Source of the DNA: Trichoplax sp. H2
Lineage: Eukaryota; Placozoa; Uniplacotomia; Trichoplacea
Length of the DNA: 64,000 nucleotides
Assembly (NCBI GenBank): GCA_003344405.1
Contig: NOWV01000043.1
Location: 310,001-374,000, forward strand
Direction: 5' to 3'
Numbering within the stretch: position 1 is the stretch's first letter; each line of letters begins with the position of its first letter. Of the stretch, positions 13,015 through 26,843 are shown in pieces. The translations under genes and the position numbers were made by a program. The notes beneath the pieces were generated by a model that saw nothing but the letters and a program-made list of their open reading frames with translations, had not been told where the DNA came from and made no database searches.

Positions 13015-16000
13015 TCAAGTGGTTATAATGGTAAGTACGAGATATTATTATCACTATTTAAATCGGAATCAAAGACATATCTTCCTACCTTGAAATTTAA
13101 TATAAGTTTTCACCATTATGAAATGCCGTAGATCAAGTATTATACGCACACTAGCCTTGTAATCTTCTTTAAGGCAATAACTGTGGGCTAAAGTATGTCA
13201 CTATTTATCCAACCACGATGACCCTCCGCATCGATTTCGTCGAATAGCAAACTAATCCAAAGGCTAACAAAGTTTTGTAAATAATTCTTGGGTGGCGTAT
13301 CTTTATCTTCTTCAAACTTCTAAAGTTTACTAGAACAGAATAAGGTAATTATAGGAAGCTCCGATACTAGGAAATTTCCAAGCGGTAATATTGCCCGTTA
13401 TCCGTATGTTAGCTGTGAAAAGTTTAAATTAAAAAGTATACGAGCACAGTAGGCAACTGATGACGTAACGCCATGACGCTATAGCGTCTCTTCCGTTTAG
13501 AGAAAAGAACTCAGCCTCTGAAGATGTTCAATGCCTCTGTTCATAATAAATTACTATCACATTTTATCATACTAATCATGCCACTAAAAGATGATTCAAA
13601 CCAGTGATTGCTTTAATTTTATTAGGCTGCTCTAGAATATTCCAGGCGAGCAAATAAAACAAAGCAATTTAATTAAGCCTTCAAACAGTGACAGTAAATC
13701 TGACGATAGAATTGCAGTTGAGGTATTGCTTTCTATACCAATTAAGAGATTAATCAGAAATAACAAAAAATGTCATACGTCTGGTAAACTATTCTAATTT
13801 ATTCCATTAAATACTGCTGCAAATCCACACATTATCATTCCATTTTTACAAGAAGCCTCTTTGATAATTGTCGAATGACTACTGAACTTCAAAAGCTATA
13901 CTACTTTTTAATTCAATATGGCGTGATATTTATCATATCTGCATCCACGCTTTATGATTTCAGAATTCAGCAAGGTTAAATTTAGGATATCGGCCTCCTT
14001 CATTAGGGAAATTCGTCGATTTACTATTTTAGAGTATTTTAACAACATTTGCAATTAATTTAATAACAAAATACTCCTAAAACGAGCTACTACCGTGTAC
14101 GAGAGGTCTACGCGAGCTTTTATTAAAAGAAAATGATCACAATTGAATCGATCATCTATTTAGCTATAATACTGCACGTATATCAACACATTAGTTTTAT
14201 CAACATATTATTTGATGCAGTTGCAGAATCCTTGAAATTTTGAAGCTGATGTTTACCTATTTACTGCGAACTTTACTGCTGATGATGTATAATAAAATTA
14301 AGCATTTCTTTGTTGGTGAAAGCCTAATATTATGGATGAACTATAATTAAAGCCTCGATTTCAACAATTTTCTGAAGATTAGAAGTTCTATAATATAGTT
14401 ACATGCAACGTTTGCAATTCTACAACAGGGAGTGAATAATAATATAATATGGCGATGTGAAGGAAATAATCACATGTCTCCATCGATACTCAGAAAATTA
14501 AGCCAGAACTAAACCAATTGCCTATTCGCATACAAGTACAGCAATAACTATAGATCGAGTTTATTCCTATGAAGTAGCCTTCAATCATATTCACTTGATG
14601 CGATTTCCGTTTTCGTAAAAGATGTTTTTTGTAACTAATATGACTTTTAAGCACTTTTATATCGGTAGTCACTTATACTGCATGGAGCTTACTACGTAAC
14701 TGTAAGCCTTTTAACAATACACCTGTAGTCCCAGTTTAAAGCAGATAGCGTAAGACTTAAATAGCCTTGATTGTCAATGATGAGCTCAGTTTTAGAATAA
14801 AGACGAATTTCTTATTTTATCACATGTTTGTAGAACTTCTTACAATACAAAACGTACCAAACTACTGCATCCTTAACCAAAAACGAGTAAATTCTCGATT
14901 TAAATTTCATTTTCAAAGCAAGTCTTGTTAACTTAATAAAGGGACGATACGAAACATTTAACATTTTGGTAATAACTCTTTTGCTCTTTAATAAACGGAT
15001 AAAATCTCCTACTGGACTGTGCTAATTCTTTTCGCTATTTTACTTAGGGAAATACTAGTATCTATGCTCCTACGTGGCCTAGTAGGCATCAAAAAGATAA
15101 TAGCTGTACACTGTACTGGCTTACTGTATCTACCAACGCAAAAACTAACGCTTTAAAGTATTATTTTAGAAGTTAAAACCTTTCATAGCCAGGTAACGAC
15201 GATCGTTTAATCAATATTCCAATCTATACGTCATAAACTGCAGCATGTATCTAAATGAATTCGTAAAATCCCTCTCGCAATGTATCCTATGATACTTCAT
15301 GAATGAAGGTTGATATAGTAGCAATGATAAATATTTACTTAGTTTAATATCAAATTCACTAATACCTGCAAAATAATATGGCTATGCTAAGCAATCGAAG
15401 CAAATTACTGGTACTCATGCCAGCCATACTAGTGTACAACACAAGAAACATCTATAATTCAGACCGACATACACGCACAAGCTCAAATCGCTTGATAGCA
15501 TCGCGTAGTGATCACAAGTATTCAAGTACTGTACTGTATAAAGCAGTTTATTTAGGCTGCCATGAATTATCCTAAACCTCTCGATATCGTCGACTAGTAA
15601 TCACAAACGATAATACATACAGTATTTTATTTTGGCCATTTAGTAGATTGAATCTAATCAAGAAATACTAAAGTTCAATTTATCAAGATACTGATAACTC
15701 AACTCAGTGTGCGAGATTGGGCAGTTTGCCAAGAAACTCAAATCAATTATGACTTCCCAACACCAATAGGCTAAACCATTGCAGGATTGGCCTTCTGACA
15801 CATAACTACATATATAAAAGAGTACATATAAATTAGACAGATTTTGAAATAAAATAATAGTTGTAATTTGCATCGTATTAGCTTTGATATGCGAATACAC
15901 GCTTATATTTATTATATGAAATTTCACATCAATTCAAACCTGTCAATTTTAATTCTGCATATACGCATTTCAACCTATAGTATATACTTACATTCCAAAG

Positions 16001-17816
16001 CCTCCACTTATTTGATTATCTGATTCTCAATTACATTATGAGACAAATTCTAATTGCATTCCTCCCGTTTAGCAGTTTTACCCTTAAGTTTGCAACGCGT
16101 TGAGTCAATTACCTTTGCATAGAAGAATGCCCAGGATTGATGCAAACATCTAACTACTTAAATCAATCTTTTATGAAACAAAAGAAAAGCCTTAAGCTAT
16201 ATTGATGTTTCAGAATATTATAATAAAAAGGTTAAAACAACGATCATCCACTAATCATTTTAGACCATCATTTTATGGTTAGTGAGTCATTCATATAGTT
16301 AAGTAAATCTTTAATTTAATTATATTTCATTGTCCAACCGTATGGAAATTTTATTAATTTAATTAAAGGCAAGGCAAAAGACATAGCGCTGCGATTTAAA
16401 AACATCTTACGATGGTATAAATGATCATAAAATAATATTATTATGCACATATTAAAATCTGTAAATTTAAGCATCATTTACGTATATGTCATATACACGT
16501 ACACATAAGTATCATAAAGAAATCAATAGGTATCATACATTCCAATTTTAAATGATTATATATTAATAATTAATGTTTTGCTAAATTCAGAAAGAAATGG
16601 AATGATTTTTCCATTCTTAGAATATGCTCATTACTCGACTAAGCGCATCAAAGTAGTGTTACTGTCAGTTTGATGAAAATCAAATTTATTTAAAAGTCTA
16701 TCTGTGTAGCCAAGATTTCTGGCTGTGCTTATAATAGGTAACTTGATCCTATAGCTTAAGGTTATATTTAATCTATGTTGACGTATACTTCATTTGCTGA
16801 TCATTATCATTGTTTTTATTTGCTGCTAAAATTAATTGTTAATTTTGCGAAAGTGACAATTTCGCATTTCAATTACGACTTATTTATATCTACTTATTAA
16901 TTAAAAAATATCAAATATCATAGCAAAGTATAGTGTGATTCTTACTATATTAAGCATGTAGACTTGGCTACTAATTTGTTATTGGCTTGCATCAAAGAAA
17001 TTGGTAAGGCTATATAAAGCCTTAGAGTTAACAAGTGAGTTGGCAAGCTAGTCGCTAACAGTTGGTTGTAAATACTAAGTGACAAGTTCAGTCAGACATA
17101 TTAATAAATAGCTTTTAGGATAAACTTTCAATGTTTATCGTGAGTACACTATCATCTAAGACTCGAATCTAGGTAGTGGTAGATTAAAGAGTGCATGAAG
17201 CTAGTTACTTAGATAGTTAAGGCTACTTTAGAGGAAGAAATTCCGTTAATTTTTGTGCTATAATCTCGGCTGTGATTGTAAAACATAATCATTTTAAAGA
17301 CATAGATATTAAACTTGCATGCAAGCCATGGAGTTAACCCTGCATCGACTTTAAATCAGATTATCGTCCTATTATCGAGCCAAACTAAATAATAGCTGAA
17401 AATTGCTGTCGTAATTTTACGTGCAGATGCTAATATTTACCGCTACTCTTCAGCTACCTTCATTATAATAGCATTGACTACGATACTGCATGCAACGAGA
17501 TCCGATAACTGTGATTAGTAATAGCTTTGCACAAGCTAGGTTTATTCCAATTTATACCAGCAGATCTTGATGACTTTAATATACCTAGCTATAATTATGA
17601 ACACTCCTTATCTGATATTAAGCACTGACTAAGAGTACTTTATACAAAAAAGTGAAAGCTCAAATCTGCATTTGGACAAATAGTTTCGGATTTTTTTTAC
17701 AGATTTTATGCTGCTTACCATTGCAAATAAAAAGTTTGCCTATGAATATATCTCAAAACGACAAAATAGGCATCTCATAATAGTAATTTACCCAATTATT
17801 CTTTCTTAATGCATAT

Positions 17817-17877
17817 GTTACGGGCAAAACCCGATATTCGGCCAATACGCGGGCCAACTTCGGATTTTGGCCGTAAC
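17817..17877. repeat. GC-rich inverted repeat (about 26-bp arms)
   Basis: The left arm gttacgggcaaaaccc... pairs with the right arm ...ggattttggccgtaac over about 26 positions with a few mismatches, around a loop of about 8 bases. The island is far richer in G+C than the surrounding DNA. It could be a folded MITE remnant or a structured RNA gene. No open frame covers it. Confidence 0.6.
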
Positions 17878-20619
17878 CCATGTCATGTTTATACTGTAAT
17901 TTCACTTCTAGTAAAAGTAGTATTGTTTCGATGATTGAGAATTGCTTTATAATTAATTTTCTATCAACACTATAAGCGTAATCAATCGATGATCTCGTCC
18001 CAAACTATATAAAGTTTGGCACGCATTCTAATAATTGCTAAATCATATCATGAGGTAGCTTCATTAATTAATTGATCGTAGGAATAATATAGAATCGGGT
18101 TACTCATCTATGCAATGCCTATATGATACTATTTAATTAACCCACCATTACATACATCTTTACTAAAAAAGTAGAAAACAAATTCCTTCATTTTAGTCAC
18201 CAATAGTTAATCAGCACATACAGTATCTAACAAGTCAGGATAGATATTATCAAAAGTACTTTAATTTCTTTCAATCTGAATAAGTTTATTTATCATTTTT
18301 ATATATTATAAAGCCTAATTGCTTCTTATTTTTGCGATAATAGTAGTATCTCTACTATCTTGTTAATATTACATTAGTAAAGGTAGCTATAGCAAGGGCG
18401 TAAAGATAATTTCCAAAGTAAAGATACATGGAAAACTAATGCACATGATAATCTGGTTATTTCGATACTTTCTAAGCACTTTATTTGATCTATTTATTAC
18501 AAATTCAATATGCTAGTCCTGTAAAAACTCCATAAACCGCAGACTGTGCCAAGGATTTCATTTTCTAAATAGCATTAAATATCGGAAGGAATAGGTGCCG
18601 ATTAGCAATGTGAAAGTCTAGAAACGACTCTAACTATCGGTACACCATTAGAAGAAAATAATAATGCTGTAGATTGAGTCCATCATTTTATTGTAGTATA
18701 TCGTCTTTATTGTAATAAATAACATTATTGAGATAGACATGAATGTAATTAATGTAATATATAGTTGGGTAATCATGATAAAATACTTGGATATACGTAT
18801 AACTAAATAATATGTCTTACTACTGCCATATTAAGATGCAGTCCTTTAGCCTAAAATACTGTAGTATTATATGGATATATAATATATAGCAAATATATTT
18901 AGAGATAGTGTATATATATAAGATATACGAGCATATTTTGTTTACAGCGATGAAGTGGATATTATAAGCGGCATAGTACGCTACTTTGATGCTTAACTAA
19001 TTCAATAACGTTGTACTAATACACAACAGTTGTAGGTACTGTAATGGCAGAATTTTATCGACCTTCTATAAAATTACTTCATAATTTTAACGAATAAATT
19101 CTTTGTTATAATTCCATTCATTGTTGTATTATTGAATTTGTTTTATCCAAGCATTTTCTAATACATAATAGGGCTACTGCATCTCATGTATGAACAATCA
19201 GTAATGCTAAGTAGTTGTACAGTAATTAAATTACTTGACAAGACTTTAATAAGTTCTAGCTTTTCCTAACCCCGAATTGAAGGCTTCAAAATAAGTTATC
19301 TTAAGTCGAAACCTACTTTTACTTTACCCAAATGTGTTAATAATTAATTATAAATAACAGTCAACATACGTAAATATTCATACGATTGTAAGCAATCTGC
19401 TGAGACTATCATTACACAAATATCACTGCTACGGCTGGGGTCTTATTTCAATGATAGGCCTGTTTGATCGAACTATTTCACTTATTGCAAGATTGTGCTA
19501 AATGAGTTTGAACTATTCAACGTCATAAAGCTATCTCAATGATGATAAGGTAATTTCCGATAAACTGCTAATTAGTTTCAATCGAACATGAATTTGCTCT
19601 AGTTAAAATTTTACTAGAGGAAATTTTGTGGACATTGCAACGATGTACTCTCTGTGATATCTTTAAGATGGATACTAAGCATAGCTTGCTCGATTAACCT
19701 TACAGTAGAAGTAGTATGCTAAAAAATAATATAAGCAAGCAAATTTAACTTTAAGAAATGTATTCGAAAGTGATGAAATACTCGGTTTTATTTCCTCACT
19801 ATTGGCCAGTTATTTACTAAAAGGCAGCAGAAAATTAACTATTTATGAAGTTGGAGATACTTGCGTGTTGTGTCGTGACTTTAGTACTGGAGTTAAATTC
19901 TTAATTAAGTATAGAATTACTAATATGCACTACCGCAGGCTATAATATTTGCGTAATTTAATACGATTAATTGCTCATGCCATGGCAATATATGGTAATT
20001 CAATGCCCGTAGTTAGCGCATGGAAGTGTGATAATGTTACTACCCTTACTAAATAGATCATGCACTAGAATTTTTAAGCGTATGCAACGAGCAGATCGGG
20101 AGTTCTTCTTCTTATTAGTTTCTTTTAAATACAGTTACAGTTGTTTTATTGTCAGCTAGTGCAAACTCCCGTCGCTTTGCTGACGAATTAACTTCACTAA
20201 ATTGCGATCTTAATACTAAAATAAAGTTACAAAAATCACCATTTAAAATGGTATTGATTTCATTTAAAATAGCAATCTTATAATGCATAGTATTTAAACG
20301 TAAGGATAAACTAGAAATAATAGTTGTTCAGCGAAAGAATAATAATTGTACAACCGCTGTTGATTACTGTATGTTTTTCAAGTTAACTTTATGCGGGCAA
20401 AGCTATCATCAGTATCGGAGCAAAAGCATCAAATCACTTCAGAACTGGGTGTGCAATCTTCTTTTGCATCATTTCATTATCTCCACAGTACGAATAAATT
20501 TCATGTTAAGTACTTGTTTGAAATTCAGATACCCTATGTTGTAATACACCCATATTTGACTATAAGGATAACTATACTTGATTGTGTTAATAGCTATATT
20601 TGATATAGTTAGATTACTC

Positions 20620-21030
20620 TGAATAGATATTATCGTGAAGCAAATATTAGATGATTGCTAACTACTGTATTAGAAATTGTTGATGACTAATATTAGCCAG
20701 TTGATAAATTATAGTGCAAGATTTGTGTGGCTAGAAGCACTGTAGTTGTTAAGATGCCATTCAGAGAAAGAGGCTAAACGTTAATAGAAGAAGCAGTGGC
20801 GCCTTAAGTAGAATGATTTAGATTGTAGAAGAAAATAATATACTATTTGAGAAAGGTATTTTGTTTGATGACTCATGTCTGATTGTAGATTAATCATGTT
20901 GTCATAAATGAAGAGAAGAGACTTAACTTCGCTCGGAATACTTTAGATTTTAGACTAGATTCTTGTAGTAATTAATTATTGCTCTATTATTCCTAAAACC
21001 TTGTAATAAAAACCTTTTAGAAAATACCGT
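20620..21030. repeat. Diverged duplicated block, copy 1 (partner near 28.35-28.8 kb)
   Basis: It shares an ordered series of phrases with 28355-28800: 'gatgattgcta', 'tttgatgact', 'ctgattgtag', then a sequence like aattattg.tcta.tattc and a run like aaacctttt. Order and strand are the same and spacing is similar, so this looks like an old segmental or dispersed duplication. Borders are approximate. Confidence 0.4.
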
Positions 21031-23864
21031 TTTACTAAGATAGTTATTGTGAGACATTTTATTGCACCCATACTACCTAGTTTTACAGGAATACATATGA
21101 AAGTAATTCGGCCTGCACTACACACTATATTTGTCATGAATCGGGTCCAGTTTGCGGAAGCATTTACGTATTTTAGTCTAAGTTGACAACAACAAAATTT
21201 TATCTAACTTGCAAGCTTATCTATTTATTCCAACAAGTTCTTCTAAAAGTCCTTCTTAAAGTCAGAGCATTCTCTCAATACCACACCATCCAAATTACCT
21301 TATCCAGCATCTACTTGATTAAATTATTTCAGCTAAATTAAAGATACCGTATACTACTCTTATACTATAAAAATAGGCATTACCAATTATAATAAGTTAT
21401 GATAGATAAGCCGAACTAATGTATACTTGTACAATCAATTTTTTATATCATAATCGCGATAATGTCTTCCCACTCTATCGCTGCCGAGATTTCAATCTGT
21501 AAATGAAATAATCGAATTAATTAAGTTATTTAAACAGCTGTTTGCCCATCAATCAGTATAGACAGAGCAAGAATTGTAATAATTATATCGGAAAATCGAC
21601 GAAGATTGATTGCGAAAATTATCCGACTTATTAATTGTCATTATAGAATTACAATGGTATCAATTAATTAAAGATAACTGCTCTGAACTCTAATAAGTTA
21701 ATTAAAGTAATTCAAACTTTACATTATCCTTTTTCTTTGGTAGCAATAGAAATGAATATGCAGTTACAGAGAATCATTGATTATGTTTTCCGCCGATTTT
21801 ATCTTAACATCCTATCTTTAACCAGTTGGAAATAGTCTAATTAAATAAGTACGAAGAATCTTGTTCTATGAAACTAAATTTGATTAAACTTAGATAATAA
21901 TCAGCAAAATAGTGAAGAAAGAAAAGGTCACAATTTTATTTTTATTATTCTCTTGGATAACTAAGCAACATAGGTTCAGCTCTTTAACCAATAATAATTA
22001 CATATTGCATAATCTTATAAAGGTATCAATATCCTTTCAAAAATTAATCGTCATGGGCAAAGATATGCAACTATACCAGCAGAAGTAAATTCGCCGAGCA
22101 TATGATGCTATAGCTATAAATGGAAACCGAGTCAGTCTTTGATAAATGATCCGTGAAATCATGATTTCATTGATTATCAATGTAGGTCTTTATCCAGCTA
22201 TCTTTAAACTTCATTTCTATTCCTGAAGTAATTTTACATTATCAGTCATGTCAATATCATCCATCAATATTATTTGTTTTATAAATTAAACTGCTCTTTA
22301 TTATACGTCATGATATATTAAATTTGATATTATTAAATTGATTTGGAAACAAATAGCACTATGAACCGATTATGCAATGATTTTAAATCCACATGATCTT
22401 AAGATCATTATTCAATGCAATATATTCACATATTAATGAATTCATAGCTAATAGAAACCAGTTTCGAAGAAAGATATGACCTAATTCGTGAAGTATGACT
22501 GACATTAACTTCTTTATTTCATGTCAGCGTAATAAAACTATTCACATTTTAGAATACCCTATCATGGAATGATACTTCGTTATTTAACTAAAGCAAATTA
22601 ATACAATGTATGTAGTTACCGGGCCGAAATAATTGAATTCTATTATCACATGAAGCTATCTGCTTTGTATACGTCTATTTTAGAAAAAGAGTTGTAAGCT
22701 TTAAGTCGTAGCGTAAATTTATGCAGTTCTAAGAACTGAGAATCAATTTTCTAATTGTACGTTTAATTTACTATATTCGAAATAGCGTAGAGAGAAGTTA
22801 AATCAATTGTGTTTAAAAAATAGATAGTGACTACAACAAGGAGCTAGGATTTAATCCTACGCATTATTAATGATATAAATCAATATCGATAAAAGTGATT
22901 AAATGTGCTCGTATTTAGCGAATGTCACCAAGATAGAACAGTCCTAAACTTGAGGGCTATCCATGGATAAAGAAGCTTAATTTTCACTCCCAGCTGGCGT
23001 AACACTTTTATTATCGTTGTTTACCTAACGGGAGCTATTTTTATGTCATTGGCGGTACTATTTATCGTCAAAAGAAGCGATTAAAGGATCCAAAGGAAAG
23101 TCTGCTACCGGTATATCACAATGGTAAGAGGAAGTATTAAGAAATGATCTCTAACCTATTCATATATTAGTATAAAGCTATTATGTCTGTATTTTGGCCA
23201 TTCTCCAATTTGTAACCATATATGAGTATCAGTAAAAGAATCGTATACAGTAAAATGACCTTAAAGCACCCTTTACTATGGGCTTATTTTTCTTAGATAA
23301 AAGATTTCACAAATGACTTTAATTGCAATGCTGATGATTGCTTGTCATCAAGACGCAACAGATTCAACAATTTAAATTGAATGTTAATTAATACCGTACA
23401 TGCACTATAATTCAAGAACTACAGTTACGACAAGAAGAAATACGTAAGGATTTACAGTCACAGCTGGTACAGAAAATTATGTTACTTTGATGCATAACAT
23501 GATAACAGTCATTTAAATCATGCTCAAGTTGGATTATTTTTGTTATTAAGTTCTTATCCAATGATACGCAAAATCTTCTTTGGTTGATGATTGTTTACGG
23601 TCACGGTGAAGAAATTCAAAACACAAAATATTGATTAAGTATGCATGCTATTGTTTCTATCAGCATAGAATATGGATTTGAAACTAGTCCTTTGCACTGT
23701 GGCGATTCTTTCTTTTCTATTGATAGAAAGACACATAAAATACGACGTTAATAAATTATAGTATACTCATAATGATCACTGTTATCCATCTAGAGGCTAT
23801 TAAATTTACGCGATGTTATGCTATAAGAAATCTTTTCAATCTATCAAAATTGTTGAATACAAAA

Positions 23865-24135
23865 AATGATGATGGAATTAAATAGTACAGTATATTGATC
23901 ATCTAGAAAGCTGCGATAATAAAAGTATTGATCTAATAGTGAGATGACAATTAATCTAATCGTAGTTGGCTGATTCATTTAATTTTCCAATTCTACTAGC
24001 GGCTAAAAAAAATGAAGATGCAATTAAGTATTACTGCATATTGATCTAGAAAGCTGCAATAGTGAAGGTGTTGATCCAATATGACAATGTAATCAATGTA
24101 GTCATGATTAATTTATTTAATTTTGAAGTTTTACT
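23865..24135 (+). repeat. Tandem duplication, about 140 bp unit, two copies
   Basis: Copy 1 (about 23865-24005) and copy 2 (about 24010-24135) share in order aatgatgatggaatta/aatgaagatgcaatta, tattgatc..ctagaaagctgc, a tattgat-rich centre and tgattaatttatttaat-like ends. They are diverged, non-coding and directly adjacent. Confidence 0.55.
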
Positions 24136-25896
24136 CGTGCCTAACCGCGATAACCAGAGGACTCAATTTGGTTCTTGAAAGGCAATATCGATATTGATGC
24201 TTTCATTTATATTGATTATACACTCATAACGGCTATTCCTGCCTTAATCTAGTTGATTACCATCATGATATTCAGCTCAATGACGACAACAAATAGGATT
24301 TAATCTTATGTTTATAGCTGTTGGACATTTTTAATCCTTTTCGTCTTATTATCATTTTATCCTCCTATTTTATGATCTATTACTCTCATAAATAAATCAA
24401 TCTATTAACTCCCCCGCAATCCTTGACGTCAATACGCTAAAGCACTGCTAGAACTAATCAAAATGGATAACAACTAATGCATTTATAGAGCATAAGATGC
24501 TTTGGAAACTGTAGTTATCCATTCAATGGGATGAAATAATCTTCGACTTAATACAATCTATTCAAGTCTTTTTTATCCATCCTTTTTAAAACGAACCGAC
24601 GTCAAATCGATAAATGATGACCATTTAACCATTGAATCAATAAATATTTAAAGCATTGTTAAGATAGCTGTAGAAAATACTTAGTTGATTAAAAATAGCA
24701 ACAAGAGGAAATAGCTGGAATAGGACAGAAAGATGATACAGGGTGATGAAGATAATTAGAAATGATTGTTTACAAAATAGGGATTAAATTGATATTGATA
24801 ATCAGCTTGTTGGTAGTAGACTAGATATTTTGACATAATCCAACATAAAATCAACACTTTATTCTCTCCTTGAATTTAAAATTGCAAACCAAGACAACAA
24901 TACAACGACGAGACGTGATGATAAATAGAATTAATCTATTTTCTCCTTTTATGTCTAGCAACCAATAAGCTTGAACATTTTCCTACCAGATTGTTCCCGT
25001 TGCCATAAATTCTGTAGCATTTTCCTTTAAATTCCACTGCATAGTGACTATCATTCATTACTGACATTGCGGCATAACCTACCTCTTGCCATCTTCCAAC
25101 TTACCAATTTACCAGGTATTGTCATGAATAAAATTGATTCGATTTCATAAAAAAATAGCTAGCAATGGACACTGGTTAGGATTTATTCAATTAACTTAAT
25201 AGCTTAAAAATTGAAAACGATTGGAGTTACCTTAGTTCAAATCAATACATTGATTTCATAAGAAAATATCTCGTTATTTGGGTACTTTGTTAAACCGAAA
25301 GCTTTAACATTATTCCTTACCGCCTAGTTTGTTTCTTTCTCAGTAATGTTGAACTTTCTTGCAGAAAATTGGACTTATTAATTAATCTTTTTTCTCCGAT
25401 AATGATCTATTTTCATTTTCATCCTTCAATCCGTGAATCATTTATCCTTTCCCTTTGAATATGCTTTCGTATTTGCTTGTTTAATTATTAGTTTTATGCT
25501 CACTCTTGATTTTTCATCAATTATTGAATTTCCTATAGTCAATCTGTTCGGTTTGATTATAAATTGAGTTATTTCAGTTTAGCGCAATCATCCAAAAATG
25601 GAATCCATTTCTTTAATTCATTATTTATTTGTCATAAGTCAATCGTATTCAATACCTCTTAACAATCATCTAGCGTTAACCACATCAGACTTTTTGTTTA
25701 TTCAATTTTTCTCCGTCAATCTACCTGATTTGATTGTAAATCCAGTTAGTTTGGCTTTAGCATCACTGCCATATATTTACCACCAATCAATTCTTTTCAA
25801 TTCCTCTTCAAGACTATCAATCAATCATTGGCTATATCTGATGTTACTCTTTAGTCAACTTTTAGGATATTCTAATTTTAATAGATTAAAAGCAAA

Positions 25897-26165
25897 TCCT
25901 GCGCTACTTCTATACTTCTATATCTGACTTACCCTCTAGCCCTCATAAGATACTGTAAGCTTTCCGTATAATCCTGAATCTTGATAAATCAACTTCTAGA
26001 ATGTTGATCATTTTGATAAAAAGCAAGCAAACTTTATACCGCCGCTTCTGTACTTCAATATCTGACTTATCCTATAGACCTTATACAGTATTATAAACTC
26101 TTCGTAAAAGCCTGAATCTTAATAAATCAACTACTAGAATATTATCATTTAGATAAAGCACGTAA
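25897..26165 (+). repeat. Tandem duplication, about 140 bp unit, upstream of the Cys-rich peptide gene
   Basis: Copy 1 (about 25897-26036) and copy 2 (about 26039-26165) match in order: a start like cc.gc.cttct.tactt, atatctgactta.cct, a ctgtaagctttccgtataa or ttataaactcttcgtaaaa stretch, gcctgaatcttgataaatc or its variant, and aacttctagaat. The array lies 400-700 bp 5' of the secreted peptide gene. Confidence 0.6.
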
Positions 26166-26576
26166 ATCGTACGCCATTGATATAATTACTGTGCTTAGAG
26201 AAAAACGCTACAAATAAAATAATACAGTGTAGTGCAGCCCCAAATAAGCTTAAGACTAAGATTATAAGTCTGAAACTTCTAAATAGTCCTTGGGAGTTGT
26301 AAGATGAACCTGATCTTATGAAAGTGAAATTTATACGAAACTGTAGTTCTTATTGTATTTTTGAAAAGACACTTTATCGCATATAGTTTTTGAATCTATC
26401 GATCCTCGACGCTTATCTGAGCTATTTCTCTATTCCAGTACCTGTTTGAAGCTAGAATCATTTTGTATCACCGTAGCGATGAAAAAGATGACATTAAATT
26501 AATCATTGATTGACTTGTCTTCATAAACATATTATAGAATCTCATCAACAATACCCTATCAACTCAATCAATCAAG

Positions 26577-26843
26577 ATGAAAGTATCTATCGTTATGCTA
26601 TGTATTGCATTAGTCATTATGACTACAACAACTACCGCCAGCGCTAATTTATTAGAGCGCTACAGAATCTCAAGATCTTGTGGAACATTTTGCCAAGTAG
26701 ATACAGATTGTTGTTCAGGTGGCTGCTGTAGTCCTGTCAATCGAAGGTGTTACCGAATCGATGCTACTGCCAACTATTGCCCTCTCAATAGCTGGCCCGG
26801 AGATGGTGCTGGCATCTGCTTACAGGAATTATTCAACTGCTAA
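26577..26843 (+). CDS. Secreted cysteine-rich (knottin-like) small protein
   Basis: An 88-residue single-exon ORF. Residues 1-23 form a typical signal peptide: Lys2, a hydrophobic core, a Thr-rich stretch and a small-residue Ala-Ser-Ala end. A short spacer with basic residues (Arg28, Arg30, Arg33) may be a propeptide removed after the Arg at 33. The mature part has ten cysteines at 35, 39, 45, 46, 50, 51, 58, 68, 81 and 88, spaced C-x3-C-x5-CC-x3-CC-x6-C-x9-C-x12-C-x6-C. The D-x-D-C-C...C-C core is what disulfide-rich knottin or colipase-like folds show, in families including secreted signals, protease inhibitors, defence peptides and venom-like peptides. I do not recognise a specific family, so its role is unknown. 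It is the only strong coding signal for many kilobases. Its composition is less AT-biased than the flanks and the ORF is open from ATG to TAA without introns. Confidence 0.8.
   Translation: MKVSIVMLCIALVIMTTTTTASANLLERYRISRSCGTFCQVDTDCCSGGCCSPVNRRCYRIDATANYCPLNSWPGDGAGICLQELFNC

Larger units (their letters stand above)
8949..26576. other. Gene-poor AT-rich interval with decayed repeats
   Basis: No exon chain or convincing ORF was found. The open frames present are short, mostly under 110 codons, and have the composition of AT-rich noise. The interval must hold the 5' end of beta-spectrin A (first exon, promoter) unless these lie further upstream, but I could not place them. Visible structure: clusters of TACTGTA/GTACAGT words (8.2-10.6 kb and 15.1-15.5 kb), a degenerate tandem array (10.8-11.6 kb), a 40-bp direct repeat near 12.95 kb, a GC-rich inverted repeat at 17.82 kb, and duplicated blocks at 20.6 kb and 23.9 kb. 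Confidence 0.6.

Noticed and set aside
22393-22408. 16-bp perfect palindrome (also one at 22154-22169)
   Set aside because: One or two of this size are expected by chance in 64 kb of AT-rich DNA, and there is no supporting context.
25598-25927. 109-codon hydrophobic plus-strand ORF
   Set aside because: Its Leu/Ile/Phe/Ser/Tyr-rich translation follows from the T-rich strand here. It has no signal-peptide logic or motif, and its end overlaps a non-coding tandem duplication.
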